Shown here one piece after another: positions 52,584-61,969 of a stretch of 64,000 bases of DNA. The notes beneath the pieces are model-generated. The model saw nothing but the letters and a program-made list of their open reading frames with translations. It made no database searches and was not told where the DNA came from. Source of the stretch: Gottschalkia purinilytica (GTDB taxonomy: Bacteria > Bacillota > Clostridia > Tissierellales > Gottschalkiaceae); assembly GCF_001190785.1 (NCBI RefSeq), contig NZ_LGSS01000001.1, positions 186,001 through 250,000 on the forward strand. The letters are read 5' to 3'. The position numbers were made by a program, and so were the translations under genes. Position 1 is the first letter of the stretch. Every line of letters starts with the position of its first letter.

Positions 52584-54197
52584 TTATTTACTTAAGGTTT
52601 TGAATCGATCAATTGGAACAGGTTCACTACCATCTACTGTTACTTCTACAACTAATGGTTTTTGTCTCATTGTTACTTTATCTTTTAATTTGTTCAAATC
52701 ATCTATATCACTTATTTGAATAGACTCTATTCCCAAATTATTACAAAGTGTTGATATATCTATTCTATCGTGTGAAAACTTATCTATACTTCTACCAAAT
52801 AGTACTTGATGGCCTCTATCTACATATCCGTATTTAGCATTATTTATAATAAAGTATATAATTGGTAGATTATATTCTTTAGCTGTTATTACTTCAAAAC
52901 CATTCATAAAAAAAGAACCATCACCTACAAATGCTGCTACTGTCATATCTGGATTTGCTTTTTGTACACCTATAGATCCACATATTCCGGTTCCCATGCA
53001 TCCATAATTTAAATTTGACTCAAAATCTGCTTCTTCATTTATTTTTAAATATTTATATAAATAATTTATACTTTCACCTATATCTGATACATAAAATGTG
53101 CTTTTAGGAAGTATATCTGTGATGTTTTCTACTAAAAGTCTTAAAGATAGTCCGGTATGATCTAATACATAGTCATTATTTATTTTCTCTATTCTCTCTT
53201 CTTCATATTCTTTTCTGTCAATTTTCCTATTTATATAGTCTATAGCATATTTCAAATCACTTACACAAAATAATCCTTCTTGAAATACCCTTCCTAACAC
53301 ATCTTTATCATAATCTATATGTATTAATCTTCTTTTCTCTATTAGTTTTTTATTGTAGTTTCTAGTAGATGATTCCCCTAAGCTTGTTCCTAGAGCTATT
53401 ATACATTCTCCGTAGTCGCTATCTACTACTTCATTAGCTAGATCCGAACCTGCAAAACCATAATTACCTAGATTCAGTTCAAAATCTCCTTTTATAACTC
53501 CTTTGCCATTAGGTGTGGTTATTGTTTTAAAACCAGTTAATCTACTTAGTCTTTTTACTTCTTCTCCTAATCCTCTACATCCACTGCCTACTAAAATAAT
53601 TCCTGTATTTACTTTATTTATATATTCAATAATATTATCCAAACCATCTACATCATTACTAATACATCCACCTATAGCTAACTCAGGTAAATCATCATTA
53701 AATTCTTCTAATTGTATATCTAAAGGAATACTTATATGAACTGGTCCATAAGGAGGTGTCTTTGCAATAGTTATTGCTTTATGTAACTCATTAAATACAT
53801 CTTCTTTTCTTAATATTGTCTTACTATACTTTGTTATATGTGATAATGTTTCAGAAAGATCCAATCCTTGTATTGCACCTAAGTTTCTTTGACTTAATTT
53901 CACTGTACCTGATATTACAAGTACTGGTGATTTAGAACTCATAGCTTCTGCAATACCATTTAATCCGTTAGCTAGTCCTACTGCTCCTGCAATTAAACAC
54001 ACTCCTAAATCTTTAGTTATACTAGCATATTTAGTAGCACTGAATGAGGCCCCCGCCTCATTTCTAGTTATTATATACTCTATGTCTTCATCATTAAAAG
54101 CATCTACTAGTGGACTAATTGTACCTGATGGTATACCATATATAGTTTTTACTTCATTGCTTTTTAAATATTTCATGATCCCCCTTGCTATGTTCAC
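52584..54197 (-). CDS. Thiamine pyrophosphate-dependent enzyme (acetolactate synthase / decarboxylase family)
   Basis: A 537-residue enzyme with the three-domain layout of the pyruvate oxidase group: N-terminal PYR domain with the catalytic glutamate in ITRNEAGASFSA, a middle Rossmann-like domain (IILVGSGCRGLGEEVKRLSR), and a C-terminal PP domain with the TPP motif GDGSFFMNG followed by INNAKYGYVD. Candidate reactions are acetolactate synthesis or decarboxylation of a 2-oxo acid. GTG is chosen as start because AAGGGGG lies seven bases upstream. No small regulatory subunit (ilvN) is present; instead two unknown genes precede it. Confidence 0.88.
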   Translation of the reverse strand: MNIARGIMKYLKSNEVKTIYGIPSGTISPLVDAFNDEDIEYIITRNEAGASFSATKYASITKDLGVCLIAGAVGLANGLNGIAEAMSSKSPVLVISGTVKLSQRNLGAIQGLDLSETLSHITKYSKTILRKEDVFNELHKAITIAKTPPYGPVHISIPLDIQLEEFNDDLPELAIGGCISNDVDGLDNIIEYINKVNTGIILVGSGCRGLGEEVKRLSRLTGFKTITTPNGKGVIKGDFELNLGNYGFAGSDLANEVVDSDYGECIIALGTSLGESSTRNYNKKLIEKRRLIHIDYDKDVLGRVFQEGLFCVSDLKYAIDYINRKIDRKEYEEERIEKINNDYVLDHTGLSLRLLVENITDILPKSTFYVSDIGESINYLYKYLKINEEADFESNLNYGCMGTGICGSIGVQKANPDMTVAAFVGDGSFFMNGFEVITAKEYNLPIIYFIINNAKYGYVDRGHQVLFGRSIDKFSHDRIDISTLCNNLGIESIQISDIDDLNKLKDKVTMRQKPLVVEVTVDGSEPVPIDRFKTLSK

Positions 54198-54198
54198 T

Positions 54199-54672
54199 TT
54201 AAATCCCCCTTGCTGATAATCTCCCAGATGTATGAACGTCTAAAAATTTATTAATTGCACTACAACATTTTTCTATTTCTTGTGCTGTAAACTCCTTTAA
54301 TTCTCCTATTGAAGCAAGAACAACTGTATATTTAACTTCTTTACTCTTATCCTTTATAGGTATAAGTAAAATACTTTCTATATTAAAAAACAAAAATTCT
54401 TTTGATGAATTTTTATATTCTCTTACATTATTTATGTAGAATAATTCTCCTTCACCAACTACTCTTTCTAAAACATAATCCCCTTCTACTTTTACTTTAA
54501 ATTCACTATGTTTACTTTTCCATTCTTCATTACTTAGTTTTTTAGTCTGTGTTTTATATATAGGATATATCTTGCCTTCTTCTACTTTATGGCAAGCTAT
54601 ATCTTTTACAGTTGTTATCTCTTCTAATTGTTCAAATAGTTTCTCTAGATCTCTAGTATTTATTTTTTCCAT
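54199..54672 (-). CDS. GAF-like domain protein of unknown function
   Basis: A 157-residue protein with an N-terminal helix (DLEKLFEQLEEITTVKDIA) and a fold reminiscent of small GAF domains: GEGELFYINNVREY, FFNIESILLIPI and YTVVLASIGELKEFTAQEIE. It could sense a small molecule. No output domain is visible. The start has no clear ribosome site. It abuts the TPP enzyme gene by one base, so they are almost certainly co-transcribed. Confidence 0.62.
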   Translation of the reverse strand: MEKINTRDLEKLFEQLEEITTVKDIACHKVEEGKIYPIYKTQTKKLSNEEWKSKHSEFKVKVEGDYVLERVVGEGELFYINNVREYKNSSKEFLFFNIESILLIPIKDKSKEVKYTVVLASIGELKEFTAQEIEKCCSAINKFLDVHTSGRLSARGI

Positions 54673-54740
54673 AATATAATAGGAAATAATGTCCCAATTA
54701 TTTCCCCTCTGTCCCCCTTTTACTACCTAGCTTATATTCT

Positions 54741-55160
54741 TTAAAATCCATTTTGTGCTAACCATTTTTCTGCTTCTTCATGTGTATCAAAGTATTCTGT
54801 TTTGTGTCCTTGAGTAGCACTTCTATTTATTTGACCTTTAACTAAAGAAGCTTTAGCTGAAGCTAAATCATTAACAATCATTGCTACATGAGTTAATCCT
54901 CTTTTAGAAGCCCAGCTCGAATGATTATTTATTTCATCTACGATCATAGACATTTTGTATTCTCTTATGTCAGATATTTTAGCCCAAGGCTTTACTACGC
55001 CACCTTTATTAAGTAATGGTTCTACTTCTTGTTCATGTGTTTTTTGATATTCTTCTATTTCTGGTTTCTTCCAAAGTCCAGTATTTGTTTCGTATACTAT
55101 TCTTCTTTTTTCGTCTACCTTAAAATCAATTTTTCCGCCTAATTTCGTTATTGCTTTCAT
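54741..55160 (-). CDS. STAS/SpoIIAA-like protein, hypothetical
   Basis: A 139-residue protein. IDFKVDEKRRIVYETNTGLW, then a helix and KPWAKISDIREYKM, and a C-terminal TEYFDTHEEAEKWLAQNGF resemble the SpoIIAA-like (DUF/STAS_2-type) fold, in which strands and helices alternate. It leads a three-gene unit with the GAF-like protein and TPP enzyme. Function unknown. TAGGAGAG precedes the ATG. Confidence 0.6.
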   Translation of the reverse strand: MKAITKLGGKIDFKVDEKRRIVYETNTGLWKKPEIEEYQKTHEQEVEPLLNKGGVVKPWAKISDIREYKMSMIVDEINNHSSWASKRGLTHVAMIVNDLASAKASLVKGQINRSATQGHKTEYFDTHEEAEKWLAQNGF

Positions 55161-55497
55161 CGTATCTCTCCTATTCTTAATTGTTTTTTTAATTATTTAG
55201 ATACTTTTGTACCTACTATTTTTATATCATACCCAAAAGAGTAATACAATGGTTTTTTTACAATATTCTTTTTTATTTTCCAATATATTCTGTAAATCTA
55301 CATATTTTTACCATATATTTCATAATTTTCTGCAAATTATATTATATTTTAAAATCTTTATTATTCACAGTTTAATTTTTCTTCAAAAAAATTATTAGAT
55401 GGAAATCAAAGCTATCCATCTAATAATTAAAAGTATCATTATGAAGTTAAAAATTAATAAAGCTCTTATAATACTATTTATATATTTCTCGTATAGT
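55161..55497. other. Intergenic region without a gene
   Basis: Very AT-rich. It should hold the promoter of the three-gene unit on the minus strand near its left end, but no strict consensus is visible. Its right half holds the terminator of the next membrane protein gene (listed separately). A short hydrophobic open frame on the plus strand lacks a ribosome site and is not accepted. Confidence 0.6.
55387..55429 (-). terminator. Terminator of the DUF-type membrane protein gene
   Basis: On the minus strand ATTATTAGATGGA, an 11-base loop, TCCATCTAATAAT and a run of T residues. Confidence 0.9.
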
Positions 55498-56232
55498 CTA
55501 TAACTCTGAAATCTCTTCACTAGATTTATCTGCATTTTTTAAGTAATCTAAGTTTAAAAAAACTACTGTAATGATAGTATGAACATATAATAATAGCATA
55601 TCAATAAAAGTATCAATAATTATCACAATACTACTTGGTAAATAAGCCGATAAAAATCCTATAGGAAAAATTATTACGAACATTATAATGAAAGATAGAA
55701 GTAATATACCTAGAACATACCAGAAATTCTCTTCAACAAGTGATCTGCTATGATTAAGTGCTTCTTTTAAATTTAGATCTTTTAAAACTATTGTTTGAAT
55801 AATAAACACATAATAAAATGCCCAAATTATTCCTGGTATAACTAATAGTAAAGAAAGCCCTAAGATTATCAATACTGACAAAATTTGTGTACTAAAACAG
55901 CTTCCCCATCTTTTTAAAGATTTGAGTAAGGATACTTTTAAGTCATCTCTATTTAATTTATTTCTTTTTATCGTCTTTTCAGCAATTACTGCAACTGACA
56001 TGATTGCAATAATACTAAAAGCATTTTGAATTAATGTTGAGATATGAAAAAATCCTTTCATTGAATCTAAGTCATCAGGTCCATTAAGAAAATATAATAA
56101 TATATTTAATGGCAGGTATACAATCATAGTAATAATAAATATATTTTTAAATTGTTTTTTAAATATTGCCCAACTATTTAAAGCAATTTCTTTCAAACCC
56201 AATCTTTTTTCATATATACTATCAAACATCAT
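55498..56232 (-). CDS. Polytopic membrane protein (YciC/glycerophosphodiesterase membrane-domain type)
   Basis: A 244-residue protein with about six hydrophobic segments, opening with GLKEIALNSWAIFKKQFKN, a typical start of the YciC-like/DUF7847 membrane proteins. A central LNLKEALNHSRSLVEENFW loop with a conserved Leu-Ser pattern links helices. Family members are integral membrane proteins of unclear role. AAAGGAGG lies before two consecutive ATG codons, the second having the better spacing. Confidence 0.72.
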   Translation of the reverse strand: MMFDSIYEKRLGLKEIALNSWAIFKKQFKNIFIITMIVYLPLNILLYFLNGPDDLDSMKGFFHISTLIQNAFSIIAIMSVAVIAEKTIKRNKLNRDDLKVSLLKSLKRWGSCFSTQILSVLIILGLSLLLVIPGIIWAFYYVFIIQTIVLKDLNLKEALNHSRSLVEENFWYVLGILLLSFIIMFVIIFPIGFLSAYLPSSIVIIIDTFIDMLLLYVHTIITVVFLNLDYLKNADKSSEEISEL

Positions 56233-56583
56233 TTACCTCCTTTAAGCTTCGTCTTTTATTATTAACTTTATTCCATATAATATATAGTATAACATGGAAA
56301 TTCTATATATGAAGCTATACTATATTTCATAGCTTCTTTTCGAAATATGAATTGAGTGAAAGCTATAACGAACATTCCTAACCATCAAACAATTAGTCTT
56401 GCTGATTTTTTAGACAAATCATGATGATTAATAATATTATATACTCAATAATTAATTAAACTATAGTAACATTTATATCAGAAAAATTACTGATTATAAA
56501 TCATTGTTTATAGGATTTAATTCTTAACTTTTTAAGCTTTCAATTATCATAATACTATATAATTTCAACTAGTCAAAATAAAA
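56233..56583. other. Intergenic region without a gene
   Basis: Contains a hairpin GAAGCTAT / ATAGCTTC at 56311-56336 and a possible minus-strand promoter TTGACT, 16 bases, TATTAT at about 56546-56573. No coding frame of good quality is seen. Confidence 0.5.
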
Positions 56584-56624
56584 AAAGATAAACACTTCTA
56601 TTTTTATAAAAATGCTTATCTTTA
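56584..56624 (-). terminator. Terminator after the molybdopterin enzyme gene
   Basis: AAAGATAAGCA / TGTTTATCTTTTTTT on the minus strand. Confidence 0.8.
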
Positions 56625-56635
56625 AATTAATAACT

Positions 56636-58768
56636 CTATTTATCTGTATCTTCATATAGCTCTACTTCACAAAGAAGTGCTTTAAAAACAGGGAATCCTG
56701 ATATATAATCTCTATTATAAAAATCTGTCAATATATTTACATTAGCTTCGCTCCATTCTTTAGCTTGAACAGGAGTTCCACCACCTTGATTAACTTCTAC
56801 TGCACCAGGAAGAACTTTATCAGATACATCTGCATAGTATACTACTTCACCTCTTTTTGTTTTTACTATAACCTTATCTCCATCTTTTATATTCCTAGCC
56901 TCAGCATCCTTTGGGTTTATTAAAACAAGAGGTTTTTCTTGTATTTTAAGAAGTTTAGGTATATTAAGGTGCTGTGATCTAAAAGTAGATTGTATCCTTG
57001 CCCCTGTATTAAGTATAAGTGGATAATTACCATAAGTTTTTGGATCTTTCATAGGGCCTTCCATAGGATCTATATACTTAGGTAATGGTTCGTATCCATA
57101 TTTCTCTAATAAAGACGACTTTATTTCTAACTTACCAGAGGGAGTTGGAAATCCTGGTTTAGCATCATGTCTTAGAAGTCCTTTTTCATATTTTTTATAC
57201 GTTCTAGGAACTTGATCCAATTTAACACCATCATCGCTATTTTCAAGCTTATTAAGAAGTTCCTTTTCTTTAGCAAATGCTCTTTTTATTATTTCATCTT
57301 CTGTTTGAGGATATGAATCTCCAAATCCGAGTCTCTTAGCAAGTTCTCCAAATATCAGCACATCATTTTTAGCTTCTCCAATAGGTTCTATAACTTTTTT
57401 ACGAAGACGTACATATCCAGGATAATATTGATATGAATCTATTTCAAAATATGTTGTTGCTGGAAGTACAACATCCGCATATAATGCATCCTTTGTCATA
57501 AATCTATCTATAACTACCATAAGTTCTAATTCCTTATATGCTTTCTCAAATATTTCTGGTTGAGGATATGAAGTTAATGTTGACGATCCATCTATTATAA
57601 GTCCTTTTACTGGATAAGGATCTGCCTCTAATACTGCTTTTGGAAACTCCATAAATTGTGCACTTTTAGTTAACTCATTGAATATTGGATATTTCTTTGC
57701 ACCAATAGTTTCTATCCCTTCAAGCTTTTTGAGTAACGCATCATCATCTTCTTTATCAGAAGATTGAATATATAGTCCTCCAGGAACATCAATATTACCA
57801 GTAATAGCCCAGAGTATAAATACTGCTCTTATATTCTGTACTCCACTATTTGTATATTCTAGACCTGTATAGGTTCTTAAAGTAGCATTATTAGCAGATG
57901 CAATTTCTCTGGCAAGCCATATAACTTTTTCTCTTGGTACCCAACTTATTTCTTCCACTTTTTCGGGTGTAAACTGTTTAACATATTCTTTTAGTTCTTC
58001 AAATCCAACGGTCCAATTTTCTACAAATTCTTTATCATACAACTCTTCCTGTATTATAACGTTTATAAGACCTAGTGCAAGAGCTCCATCAGTTCCTGAT
58101 CTTACTGCTATCCATTCATCTGCTCTATTAGCTATATCACTCTTCATATGATCTATAGCTATTATCTTTTTACCTTGTTTTTTTGCTTCTACAATCTTAT
58201 GAAAAGCAAAAGGTGGTGAATCCGTTGCAGGATTTGCCCCCCAAACTACTATGAGATTACTATTATCTATGTCAGGTACAAAATTCTTAAAAGGTATTCC
58301 GTATGTAGTTATTGGAGCAAATAGTCCAAAAGCAGTATAACATACAGATCCTACACTAGCATTATTTGGAGAACCAAATTCCCATAAAAACTGTGCTGAA
58401 ACTGCGTTATTTCCATTATTAAATTCCATTACTGATTGTTCAAATCCACCTCTTCCATAGTGGGTAACCATACATTGTGCTCCATACTTATCCTTAAGAT
58501 ATTTCATCTTATCACTTATAAAGTCAAGAGCCTCATCCCAACTTGCTTCTCTAAATTCTCCATCACCCTTTTTTCCTGATCTAATAAGTGGCTTCTTTAA
58601 TCTATCTGGAGAATAAACTACTTCTTTAGCAGCAGATCCACGAACACATAATGCACTAAATGGAGAATCTTTTGCAGGTCTTATTCCTAAAAGCTCCCCA
58701 TCTTCTACATTAACTTCAACAGCACATCCACCCGGACATACTCCACATATTGTATTTATAGTATCCAT
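56636..58768 (-). CDS. Molybdopterin oxidoreductase with one 4Fe-4S cluster
   Basis: A 710-residue protein of the DMSO reductase family. The N-terminal cluster ligands are Cys 8, 11, 15 and 41 (CGVCPGGC, later ALCVRG). Cofactor-binding blocks include VVWGANPATDSPPFAFH, AIDHMKSDIANRAD and PAHTFEID-like VVLPATTYFEID. The C-terminal molydop_binding domain has LNTGARIQSTFRSQH. No Tat signal is present, so it is cytosolic. Substrate cannot be assigned; relatives include acetylene hydratase and thiosulfate/polysulfide reductase-like proteins. No electron-transfer or membrane subunit gene is adjacent. AAGGGGGA precedes the ATG. Confidence 0.9.
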   Translation of the reverse strand: MDTINTICGVCPGGCAVEVNVEDGELLGIRPAKDSPFSALCVRGSAAKEVVYSPDRLKKPLIRSGKKGDGEFREASWDEALDFISDKMKYLKDKYGAQCMVTHYGRGGFEQSVMEFNNGNNAVSAQFLWEFGSPNNASVGSVCYTAFGLFAPITTYGIPFKNFVPDIDNSNLIVVWGANPATDSPPFAFHKIVEAKKQGKKIIAIDHMKSDIANRADEWIAVRSGTDGALALGLINVIIQEELYDKEFVENWTVGFEELKEYVKQFTPEKVEEISWVPREKVIWLAREIASANNATLRTYTGLEYTNSGVQNIRAVFILWAITGNIDVPGGLYIQSSDKEDDDALLKKLEGIETIGAKKYPIFNELTKSAQFMEFPKAVLEADPYPVKGLIIDGSSTLTSYPQPEIFEKAYKELELMVVIDRFMTKDALYADVVLPATTYFEIDSYQYYPGYVRLRKKVIEPIGEAKNDVLIFGELAKRLGFGDSYPQTEDEIIKRAFAKEKELLNKLENSDDGVKLDQVPRTYKKYEKGLLRHDAKPGFPTPSGKLEIKSSLLEKYGYEPLPKYIDPMEGPMKDPKTYGNYPLILNTGARIQSTFRSQHLNIPKLLKIQEKPLVLINPKDAEARNIKDGDKVIVKTKRGEVVYYADVSDKVLPGAVEVNQGGGTPVQAKEWSEANVNILTDFYNRDYISGFPVFKALLCEVELYEDTDK

Positions 58769-59164
58769 TCATTTTCCCCCTTTTGTTTATCTTATCATAG
58801 TAGATAACTTTTCTTTATAAAGCAATGAATAGTATAAAATACATGTATAATACTATTTGGGTGGATTATATCATAATTTTTTCTTGTTTTATATAAGTAT
58901 ACGAATGAACTATTACATGTATCGTCATTATATACTTTTTCTATTACAAATGCATATAATTAAATAGCGTTTATTAACTCCTTGAGATGAGTTATCCATA
59001 CACTATCATTATTCTTCTTTACATTAATTAAACCAATTTCAAGATATAAAATTATCTCTTTTTTCCTATACCTATTTATTCAATCGAGATTTTCTTTCAT
59101 AATAATATATAACGACTACATAAATACATATAGATTCTTCTCTATAAGCTATAAGATAAAATTT
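58769..59164. other. Intergenic region with a possible gene remnant
   Basis: On the minus strand an open stretch at about 58960-59079 has protein-like composition (LEIGLINVKKNNDSVWITHL, then KELINAI and stop) but no start or ribosome site, and is too short to be a gene. It may be the 3' end of a decayed gene. The rest shows nothing recognisable. Confidence 0.4.
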
Positions 59165-59422
59165 TTAATAGACTTCTCTATAACATCCCAATATTTTTAC
59201 AATATTTCTTTTTCTAATATTTTCAATGGCTTCTCTTATATTCTTTTCTTTCTTATAATGTTCCTTAATATCAATAAAGAAAATATATTTTCCTAGTAAC
59301 TTTTTTGTTGGTCTTGACATTATAGAAGTTAGGTTAATTCCTTTTCCAGAAAACTCATTTAATATTTTAGATAAAGCACCTGGTTCATCTATGACATTCG
59401 TAATAACCATTGATGTTTTACA
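59165..59422 (-). pseudogene. pheA remnant: ACT domain of prephenate dehydratase
   Basis: The open part encodes an ACT domain: VIDEPGALSKILNEFSGKGI, then NLTSIMSRPTKK, a FFIDIKEH and ILGCYREVY, which matches the C-terminal regulatory domain of prephenate dehydratase (consensus NLTxIESRP, FFID and LGxY). In frame upstream of the ATG the codons give SCKTS, the residues that precede this domain in PheA, and similarity then stops. There is no ribosome site, and a terminator lies just before. The catalytic domain is not in the window. It may be non-functional. Confidence 0.72.
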
Positions 59423-59430
59423 ACTATATA

Positions 59431-59462
59431 AAAAACCAGAGAATATACTCCTCTGGTTTTTC
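59431..59462. terminator. Terminator upstream of the pheA remnant
   Basis: AAAAACCAGAG / CTCTGGTTTTT with a T tract on each strand. Its position between the flavoprotein gene and the pheA remnant shows that the remnant is not read from upstream. Confidence 0.85.
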
Positions 59463-59634
59463 TATGTTCTATTTGAAATCTATATGATAAATTTATTTAT
59501 TTTTTTCTCTAAAGATTTTTTCTATAACTTTTCAATAATATTCACTGTGTTTATATATGAATAACTCAGAAGAATTAAGTCTATAGAATTAAACTCCTAA
59601 ATTTAGAAATTTTCTTAATCCATCTATTATTTGT

Positions 59635-60447
59635 TTAAGCCTCACTATTTTCTTCTTTAATTATTGATTTTCCAAGATTTTTTTGTTGTATCTTATCAAT
59701 TAGCTTCCCAATTGTTTTTTGTACAAATCCTAACCTAACATTATAGTAATAGTCCGATTGAAACCATCCGTTATCTCTAAAATAAACATGGTCGCGATCA
59801 TGATTTATTGAGTATTTCTGAGCAGATCTTACAAGTCTAAAAATTATTAGTTGATTTAATTTTGGTTTTGGAGATTTATTTCCTATTAATCCTTTGTGAA
59901 ACTTTTTAGCTAATTTGTCTAGTTTTATATGTATTTTTTCTTCTCCCTCTTTTGTCCACTCTGTATTAGGGTTATATGCTCCCCATGGTGTTGTTAGTGT
60001 TACTCCTGGAATAGAAACAAATCCCCAAAATTTAGACAATGTACTCAAATATTTGGATATATCTCCTCCACCATATATTCCTTGAGTAACAATTGAAGTA
60101 GATATTTTATGAAAAAAGCGAGGTCTATGAAATATAAAAGCTAATCTGTCAAAAAGATTTTTCATTAGGCCAGATACTTGAAGTGAATAATTTGGTGTAG
60201 CAAAAATAACTCCATCAGCCTCATCCATTTTCTTTAGAATTATATCTTTATCATCTTTAAGAGGACAATACTCTTCTCCTTTGCTTAGGCATAATGCACA
60301 ACCTTTACATATTTCAAGTTTCATGTTCTTCAAATATAAATAAGTAAAGTCTACCTCAATATATTCCTTAAGTAACTTTTCAAATATCTCAACTGCTTTT
60401 TTTGTTTGGCCATCGCGTGGACTTCCCATTATAGCTAATATTTTCAT
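59635..60447 (-). CDS. Flavodoxin-like NAD(P)H-dependent oxidoreductase with a Cys cluster
   Basis: A 270-residue flavoprotein with the phosphate loop IMGSPRDGQT, a cysteine cluster CKGCALCLSKGEEYC and the flavin-ring segment FATPNYSLQVSGLMKNLFDR. A YINHD-like middle (SINHDRDHVYFRDN) and C-terminal basic extension follow. It is a paralogue of the protein at 15817-16551. AAAGGAG precedes the ATG. Beyond the stop another frame reads KQIIDGLRKFLNLGV to a stop, hinting at a former longer C-terminus. Confidence 0.85.
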   Translation of the reverse strand: MKILAIMGSPRDGQTKKAVEIFEKLLKEYIEVDFTYLYLKNMKLEICKGCALCLSKGEEYCPLKDDKDIILKKMDEADGVIFATPNYSLQVSGLMKNLFDRLAFIFHRPRFFHKISTSIVTQGIYGGGDISKYLSTLSKFWGFVSIPGVTLTTPWGAYNPNTEWTKEGEEKIHIKLDKLAKKFHKGLIGNKSPKPKLNQLIIFRLVRSAQKYSINHDRDHVYFRDNGWFQSDYYYNVRLGFVQKTIGKLIDKIQQKNLGKSIIKEENSEA

Positions 60448-60617
60448 GAGATCTCCTTTTCATAATTATTTTTAGCTAAATTTTTCTCTCATAAATCTAT
60501 AGTTCTTTATATTATATATTCCAGCAATTTTTATAATTATATTTAACTTTAATTATAATCTATATTATGGTAAATCTCTATATGGAAGTATTTTTAATTA
60601 TAAACTCTAATGTTTTT

Positions 60618-61553
60618 TTATAAAATACTCTTTATTCCTTTTCTTCTTAATAATAAGATTAATCTAACACATAATAAACTTAAAATAATTAGTCCAATAT
60701 TAGGAATTATATAACGACTATTAATAGTAATAAACAAAGTATTCTTACTAACTTCAGTTATATCACTACCAATAAAATTAGTTATTATTTTTCTAATCAT
60801 ATAAAACTTATTTGGAGTTAAATAATACATAGTCATTAATATGATCGAAATAAAAAATGTTACTATAGTTGAAATATTTAAATCATAAATATTTTCAATT
60901 TTTTCAGATATATTTATATTGAAATATTTAGTCAGTAATATAAAAAACAAAGTTAGTATTATAAAACTTAAAATAAATTTCAAATTAAATATATAAAAAT
61001 CTCTGAAATTATAAAGTATTTTAGTATTAGATCCTCTAATAAATAATTCAAACAAAGAAAATATAATCATAAATATTTTTTCTAATATCATAAAAGTGCC
61101 ATTACATAAAATTATATTTTTAATAGCATTTCTAGTGTTATTTAACTTTATATTTATATATAAAAAAGCTGTAAAAGTTACACATAAATTAACTCCAATA
61201 TTAAATACTATATTTGGTGGATATATGGTTAGAGTAGCTATAAAAAAACTAATAGAAAGTAAATATACTAAAAACATACTTAGTATACATTTAATCTTAT
61301 CCCGTAATAAAAGATCTTCGCATTTATTTTTAGAAGGTAAAAATTTTTTAACCTCATTTCCAATAGTATTATATTGCCCAAAATCTACTATTGCTTTTTT
61401 AGTAGCCTTTTTCTCATCATATCCTTTTTCTAAATATTCATTTTTCAGCATAAGTAAATGATCCAGTATCTCAATACTTAGTTCTTCTTTATCTTTTTTA
61501 TTTATTCCTCTATCATCTAAAATTTTCTTAACATATCTTTCTAATTCAATCAT
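60618..61553 (-). CDS. HAAS-domain (permease prefix) membrane protein
   Basis: A 311-residue protein with an N-terminal HAAS-like helical domain (IELERYVKKILDDRGINKKD, then ATKKAIVDFGQYNTIG, residues 1-70) and about six hydrophobic segments. This architecture accompanies PadR regulators in Firmicutes. The PadR gene ends six bases upstream. It may respond to envelope stress as a partner of the regulator; the mechanism is unknown. Confidence 0.8.
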   Translation of the reverse strand: MIELERYVKKILDDRGINKKDKEELSIEILDHLLMLKNEYLEKGYDEKKATKKAIVDFGQYNTIGNEVKKFLPSKNKCEDLLLRDKIKCILSMFLVYLLSISFFIATLTIYPPNIVFNIGVNLCVTFTAFLYINIKLNNTRNAIKNIILCNGTFMILEKIFMIIFSLFELFIRGSNTKILYNFRDFYIFNLKFILSFIILTLFFILLTKYFNINISEKIENIYDLNISTIVTFFISIILMTMYYLTPNKFYMIRKIITNFIGSDITEVSKNTLFITINSRYIIPNIGLIILSLLCVRLILLLRRKGIKSIL

Positions 61554-61559
61554 ATACTA

Positions 61560-61877
61560 TCACTCCCTAATAGTCCTTATTAACTTTGTTATTGCATTCC
61601 ATTGCGCAATTCTTTCATCTAATTCCTCCTTACCTAACATTGTGATTTTATAATATTTCCTTCTCCCTGTTAATTCACTTTCTTGCCAATATGATTCAAT
61701 AAATCCTTTAGATTCAAGTCTCTTAAGAGCTGGATATAAAGTACCTTCTCCCATCAGATATACTCCATCACTTTTTTCCTTAATACTTTTAGCAATTTCA
61801 TAACCATACGTATCTCTTTTTTTAATTAAAGAAAGGACCAATATATCAATGCTTCCTTTCATTATCTCCTTATTCAA
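61560..61877 (-). CDS. PadR family transcriptional regulator
   Basis: A 105-residue winged-helix protein with KGSIDILVLSLIKKRDTYGY, the recognition region EGTLYPALKRLESKGFIES and the wing GRRKYYKITMLGKEEL. It starts at TTG with TAGGAGG six bases upstream. PadR proteins repress targets until a ligand or stress releases them, and often regulate themselves and the adjoining HAAS gene. Confidence 0.92.
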   Translation of the reverse strand: MNKEIMKGSIDILVLSLIKKRDTYGYEIAKSIKEKSDGVYLMGEGTLYPALKRLESKGFIESYWQESELTGRRKYYKITMLGKEELDERIAQWNAITKLIRTIRE

Positions 61878-61969
61878 TAGTTACCTCCTATTTAACTTTC
61901 TATTGTAGATTATAATATCATTTTATACATCGTATTACAAGGCATAATTGTTAAAAAAATAATTAATTT

